Under the pieces are notes generated by a model. The model made no database searches, was not told the DNA's origin, and worked only from the letters and a program-made list of their open reading frames with translations. Both the position numbers and the translations under genes were made by a program. A DNA stretch of 9,106 nucleotides, taken from the NCBI GenBank assembly GCA_947460065.1, contig CANHGF010000073.1, forward strand, positions 1-9,106, written 5' to 3'. Positions 5,467 to 9,106 of the stretch are shown piece by piece; the stretch's first letter is position 1, and each line of letters begins with the position of its first letter. This stretch comes from Comamonadaceae bacterium. GTDB taxonomy: Bacteria; Pseudomonadota; Gammaproteobacteria; Burkholderiales; Burkholderiaceae_C.

Positions 5467-8217
5467 ATGAGTCAGAAAACCCTGCTGCTGGTCGACGGAT
5501 CCAGCTACCTCTACCGCGCTTTTCATGCCATGCCCGATTTGCGCGCGGTGCCGGGCGACCCGGCCAGCCCGGCCACCGGGGCCATCCGCGGCATGATCAA
5601 CATGATGCAAAAGCTGCGCAAGGACGTGCGGGCCGACTATGCCGCCTGCGTGTTCGACGCCAAGGGCCCGACCTTTCGCGATGCGATCTACCCGGCCTAC
5701 AAGGCCCAGCGCGCGCCCATGCCCGATGACTTGCGCAGCCAGATTGAGCCCATCCATGAACTGATCCGGCTGATGGGTTGGAAGGTACTGGATGTACCGG
5801 GGGTCGAGGCCGACGATGTGATCGGCACCCTGGCCAGCCTGGCCGCCGCCCAGGGCGTGGAGGTGACCGTCTCCAGCGGCGACAAGGACTTGTCGCAACT
5901 GGTCAATTCGCACATCACCATCATCGACACGATGAACGACAAGCGCCGCGATGTGGCCGGCGTGCAGGCTGAATTTGGCGTGCCGCCCGAACGCATGGTG
6001 GACTTTCAGGCCTTGGTAGGCGATGCGGTGGACAACGTGCCGGGTGTGCCGAAGGTGGGGCCCAAGACGGCAGCCAAGTGGCTGCAGGAATACGGCACGC
6101 TCGATGCGCTGATCGCGCGCGCCCAGGAGATCAAGGGCGTTGCCGGCGAAAACCTGCGCGCCAGCCTGAACTGGCTGCCCACCGGGCGCGAGCTTCTAAC
6201 CATCAAGACCGATTGCGACCTGAGCGGCCATATACAGGGGCTGCCGGATCTGGGTGACCTGCATTTGGCCGAGCAGCAAGGCCCTGCCCTGCAGGCCTTT
6301 TATGAGCGCTATGGCTTCCAGACACTGTCGCGTTCGCTGCAAGGCGTGGCGCTTGCTGCCATTGAAGACGCTGCGCCGCCAGCTTCTGGCGAGTTGTTCA
6401 GCCGGCCTGCCTTGGACCTGCAGTACGAGACCGTGCTCAGCTGGCCGGCTCTGGAGGCCCTGATTGAGCGTTTGCAGGCGGCTGAGCTGGTGGCCCTGGA
6501 TACTGAGACCGATTCGCTGGTCGAGATGCGGGCGCGCATCGTCGGGCTGAGCTTTAGCCTAGGCCCGGGCCAGGCGGCTTATCTGCCGTTGGCCCATGAC
6601 TACCCGGGCGCGCCCGATCAGCTTCCGCTTGAGCAGGTGCTCGAGCGCCTGCGCCCCTGGCTGGAAGACGCCTCGCGCGCCAAGCTGGGTCAGCACATTA
6701 AATACGACCGCCACGTCCTGGCCAACCACGGCATCGAGGTGCGCGGCTACCGCCATGACACCATGCTGCAAAGCTATGTGCTCGAAGCGCACAAGCCGCA
6801 TGGCTTGAGCAGCTTGGCCGAGCGCCATGTCGGCCGGCGCGGCATCAGCTATGAGGACCTGTGCGGTAAGGGCGCCAACCAGATCAAGTTCGGCCAGGTC
6901 GAGATTGCCAAGGCGGCTGAGTATTCCTGCGAGGACGCCGACCAGTGTTTCGATGTGCACCGGGTGTTGTGGCCGCAGATCGAGGCCGACGCGCAGCTGC
7001 GCTTCATCTATGAGCTGGAGATTGCCTCCAGCGAGGCGCTGTTTCACATCGAGCGCCACGGTGTTCTGATTGATGCGCCCATGCTGGCGCGCCAGAGCGC
7101 CGAGTTGGGCCTGCGCATCGTGGCGCTGGAGCAGCAGGCCTATGAGCTGGCGGGCCAGCCCTTTAACCTGGCCAGCCCCAAACAGATTGGAGAGATTTTC
7201 TTTGGCAAGCTGGGCCTGCCGGTGGTCAAGAAAACAGCCACTGGCGCGCCCAGCACCGACGAGGAGGTGCTGGAAAAGCTGGCCGAAGACTATCCGCTGC
7301 CGGCCAAGATTTTGGAGCACCGCAGCCTGTCCAAGCTCAAGGGCACTTACACCGACAAGCTCGGCGCCATGGCCGATCCGCACACCGGCCGTGTCCATAC
7401 CCACTATGCGCAGGCGGTGGCGGTGACTGGGCGCCTCTCAAGCAATGACCCGAACCTGCAGAACATCCCGATCCGCACGCCCGAAGGGCGGCGCGTGCGC
7501 GAAGCCTTTGTTCCCCCGCCAGGCTGGCTGATTGCCAGCGCTGACTACTCGCAGATCGAGCTGCGCATCATGGCCCACATCAGCGAGGACCCTGCTTTGC
7601 TGGCCGCCTTCAGCCAGGGGCTGGACGTGCACAAAGCCACCGCTGCCGAGGTGTTTGGCGTGAGCCTGGAGCAGGTCAGCAGCGAGCAGCGCCGCTATGC
7701 CAAGGTGATCAAATTCGGCTTGATCTACGGCATGAGCAGCTTCGGCCTGGCCAAAAACCTGGGCATAGAAACCAAGGCGGCTGCGGCCTATATCGACCGC
7801 TACTTTCAGCGCTATCCGGGCGTCAAGCGCTATATGGACGAGACCCGGCTGATGGCCAAGAGCCAGGGCTATGTGCAAACCGTGTTCGGGCGGCGCCTGT
7901 ATCTGCCCGAGATCAACTCGCCCAACGGCCCCCGGCGCGCGGGGGCAGAGCGGGCGGCCATCAATGCACCCATGCAAGGCACCGCTGCTGACCTGATCAA
8001 GATGAGCATGGTGCAGGTCTTGCAGGCCATCGCCGCGCAGCAGCGCCAGTGCCGCATCATCATGCAGGTGCATGACGAACTGGTGCTGGAGCTGCCCGAG
8101 TCTGAAAAAGACTGGGTGCGCAGCGAACTTCCCCGACTAATGGCCGGCGTGGCCCAGTTGCGGGTGCCGCTGCTGGCCGAGGTCGGATTTGGACCCAACT
8201 GGGAACAAGCGCACTGA
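5467..8217 (+). CDS. polA: DNA polymerase I with 5' nuclease, proofreading and polymerase domains
   Basis: A full-length Pol I of 916 residues (E. coli has 928) that fills gaps in excision repair and replaces RNA primers on Okazaki fragments. The 5' nuclease domain (1 to about 290) shows LLLVDGSSYLYRAFHA with D10, VFDAKGPTFR with D64, VEADD (113-117), SSGDKD (136-141) and GDAVDNVPGVPKVGPKTA (185-202). The 3'-5' exonuclease (about 320-510) keeps all its acidic residues: D345 and E347 in LDTETDS, D414 in KYDR, and Y486/D490 in YSCEDAD, so proofreading should be active. The polymerase domain has motif A DYSQIELR (D693), motif B R742, K746, F750 and Y754, motif C QVHDE (H869, D870, E871), and ends GPNWEQAH. 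The ATG at 5467 is chosen from the N-terminal match and the -10 spacing; an in-frame start at 5377 would add 30 unrelated residues. It diverges from the DUF2782 gene. Confidence 0.97.
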   Translation: MSQKTLLLVDGSSYLYRAFHAMPDLRAVPGDPASPATGAIRGMINMMQKLRKDVRADYAACVFDAKGPTFRDAIYPAYKAQRAPMPDDLRSQIEPIHELIRLMGWKVLDVPGVEADDVIGTLASLAAAQGVEVTVSSGDKDLSQLVNSHITIIDTMNDKRRDVAGVQAEFGVPPERMVDFQALVGDAVDNVPGVPKVGPKTAAKWLQEYGTLDALIARAQEIKGVAGENLRASLNWLPTGRELLTIKTDCDLSGHIQGLPDLGDLHLAEQQGPALQAFYERYGFQTLSRSLQGVALAAIEDAAPPASGELFSRPALDLQYETVLSWPALEALIERLQAAELVALDTETDSLVEMRARIVGLSFSLGPGQAAYLPLAHDYPGAPDQLPLEQVLERLRPWLEDASRAKLGQHIKYDRHVLANHGIEVRGYRHDTMLQSYVLEAHKPHGLSSLAERHVGRRGISYEDLCGKGANQIKFGQVEIAKAAEYSCEDADQCFDVHRVLWPQIEADAQLRFIYELEIASSEALFHIERHGVLIDAPMLARQSAELGLRIVALEQQAYELAGQPFNLASPKQIGEIFFGKLGLPVVKKTATGAPSTDEEVLEKLAEDYPLPAKILEHRSLSKLKGTYTDKLGAMADPHTGRVHTHYAQAVAVTGRLSSNDPNLQNIPIRTPEGRRVREAFVPPPGWLIASADYSQIELRIMAHISEDPALLAAFSQGLDVHKATAAEVFGVSLEQVSSEQRRYAKVIKFGLIYGMSSFGLAKNLGIETKAAAAYIDRYFQRYPGVKRYMDETRLMAKSQGYVQTVFGRRLYLPEINSPNGPRRAGAERAAINAPMQGTAADLIKMSMVQVLQAIAAQQRQCRIIMQVHDELVLELPESEKDWVRSELPRLMAGVAQLRVPLLAEVGFGPNWEQAH

Positions 8218-8232
8218 GCTTGAAGCACTCGG

Positions 8233-8283
8233 GGCGCAGGCTTAGCCAATAACCCTGCGCCGCAGTCGGGGCGGCTTCTTTCT
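8233..8283 (+). terminator. polA terminator region with two overlapping hairpins
   Basis: The first stem is a perfect 8 bp, GGCGCAGG (8233-8240) with CCTGCGCC (8254-8261), around a 13-nt loop. The second is 5 bp, GCCGC (8259-8263) with GCGGC (8271-8275), followed at once by the T-rich tract TTCTTTCT (8276-8283), as in an intrinsic terminator. The stems share bases 8259-8261, so both cannot form fully at once. It most likely ends the polA transcript 16-66 nt after the stop. Confidence 0.6.
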
Positions 8284-8288
8284 ATGAT
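8283..8288 (+). promoter_or_regulatory. Possible -10 element for the hydrolase gene
   Basis: TATGAT differs from TATAAT at one position and directly follows the polA terminator tract. It would start transcription near 8295 and give a leader of about 31 nt that includes the AGGAG. The -35 at normal spacing (8260-8265, CCGCAG) is poor, so this is tentative. Confidence 0.3.
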
Positions 8289-8312
8289 TCGCGCAGCCCT
8301 TCACAACTTTTC

Positions 8313-8317
8313 AGGAG
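8313..8317 (+). promoter_or_regulatory. Ribosome binding site of the hydrolase gene
   Basis: AGGAG lies 8 nt before the ATG at 8326; a second in-frame ATG follows at 8329 with 11 nt spacing. The spacing favours the first. Confidence 0.75.
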
Positions 8318-8325
8318 ACTTCCCC

Positions 8326-9106
8326 ATGATGAACCAAGATTTGCTGGCCGACAGCCAGGCTTTGCTCGACAGCCCGGCCGAGGCCGCGCCAGCTTCGCGC
8401 CGCACTGCCCTCAAGGCGGCTCTCGGTGTGGGCTACGCCGCCGCGGCCATGCCCATCATGGCGCAGACCGCCATCAAAACGCCGGCCGACGGTCTGCGCA
8501 CCGGTGAAATCAGCTTTGAGGTGGCCGGGTTCAAGGTGCCGGCCTATTTCGCCGCGCCAGCGGGCAAGACTGATCTGCCGGTGATTTTGGTCATCCACGA
8601 GATTTTTGGCGTGCATGAGTACATTGCCGATACTGCCCGCCGACTGGCCCGCGCGGGCTTCATGGCGGTGGCGCCGGAGCTCTTTGCCCGCCAGGGCGAC
8701 CCGAGCAGCTATGGCGAAATCGCCAAGCTGCAGTCCGAGTTGGTCAGCAAAGTGGGCGACGCCCAGGTGATGGCCGACCTCGACGGGGCTGTCAAATGGG
8801 CCTCGGCCAATGGCGGCAGCGCGCAGAAGGTGGGCATCACCGGCTTTTGCTGGGGCGGCCGCATCACCTGGCTCTATGCCCAGCAGCGTCCGGTCAAAGC
8901 GGGTGTGGCCTGGTACGGCCGGCTGGTGGGTGCCAGCTCGCCGATGACGCCCAGCCATCCGGTGCAGGGTGCGGCCAATATCCAAGGGCCGGTGCTCGGC
9001 TTGTATGGCGGCGCCGACGCAGGTATTCCGGTGGCCACCGTCGATCAGATGAAGCAGGCGCTGGCCGAGGCGGCTGGCAAAGGCAACCGGGCTGCGCAGC
9101 AATCGA
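8326..9106 (+). CDS. Tat-exported dienelactone hydrolase family protein, C-terminus cut by window edge
   Basis: An alpha/beta hydrolase of the dienelactone hydrolase family; 260 codons are visible and the frame is still open at the edge. Family members hydrolyse lactones or esters with a Cys-Asp-His triad. Seen here are VIHEIFGVHEYI (89-100) with the conserved E92, the nucleophile elbow GFCWGG with C175, and LYGGAD with D231. The triad histidine would lie just past the window. The N-terminus is a twin-arginine signal: a 24-residue polar lead, SRRTALK (24-30), a hydrophobic core, and a likely cut after MPIMA (residue 46). Export to the periplasm is therefore likely, unlike the soluble enzymes of chloroaromatic degradation. 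The natural substrate is unknown. It has its own AGGAG and follows the polA terminator, so it is probably transcribed separately. Confidence 0.85.
   Translation, partial: MMNQDLLADSQALLDSPAEAAPASRRTALKAALGVGYAAAAMPIMAQTAIKTPADGLRTGEISFEVAGFKVPAYFAAPAGKTDLPVILVIHEIFGVHEYIADTARRLARAGFMAVAPELFARQGDPSSYGEIAKLQSELVSKVGDAQVMADLDGAVKWASANGGSAQKVGITGFCWGGRITWLYAQQRPVKAGVAWYGRLVGASSPMTPSHPVQGAANIQGPVLGLYGGADAGIPVATVDQMKQALAEAAGKGNRAAQQS

Noticed and set aside
6559..7404. 281-codon minus-strand open frame opposite polA
   Set aside because: Shadow frame; the plus strand encodes the conserved exonuclease and polymerase regions of Pol I.
8311..9102. 263-codon minus-strand open frame at the right edge
   Set aside because: Shadow of the dienelactone hydrolase-family gene, which has an AGGAG, a Tat signal and catalytic motifs on the plus strand.

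Overview
The window looks like ordinary core chromosome of a GC-rich betaproteobacterium in Burkholderiales, most likely Comamonadaceae. This rests on protein character (the homoserine kinase is the aminoglycoside-phosphotransferase-like type, next to a BPSS1780-type membrane protein and a DUF2782 protein), on high GC with long antisense shadow frames, and on the nACAAT-N6-ATG gene starts. No mobile element, CRISPR array, tRNA or rRNA is visible, and no gene-free stretch exceeds about 180 bases.

Layout. Bases 1-87 (minus) hold the N-terminus of GMP reductase (guaC), cut by the window edge. Bases 88-265 are a divergent regulatory region with a minus-strand terminator-like hairpin and a guaC leader that can fold over its own Shine-Dalgarno. 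uvrD (266-2671, plus) encodes an 801-residue superfamily 1 DNA helicase. It converges on a four-gene minus-strand cluster, read from 5353 down to 2718: a secreted DUF2782 protein, thrB (homoserine kinase), a BPSS1780-like multi-pass membrane protein joined to thrB by a TGATG stop/start overlap, and a MaoC-like hot-dog hydratase. polA (5467-8217, plus) diverges from this cluster and encodes a complete DNA polymerase I with all three activities. A likely terminator follows, then an SD-led gene for a Tat-exported dienelactone hydrolase-family protein (8326 to the window end, partial).

How the genes relate. UvrD and Pol I act one after the other in nucleotide excision repair: UvrD removes the incised oligonucleotide and UvrC, and Pol I fills the gap. 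They flank the threonine-pathway cluster on both sides. ThrB phosphorylates homoserine on the way to threonine; the roles of its two uncharacterised neighbours are unknown. Three genes (uvrD, polA and the DUF2782 gene) share a -10-like hexamer exactly 6 nt before the ATG, which predicts leaderless transcripts. guaC and the hydrolase gene instead carry classical AGGAG sites. No clearly new biological system was found; the most interesting non-coding signals are the guaC leader and the shared leaderless-start pattern.
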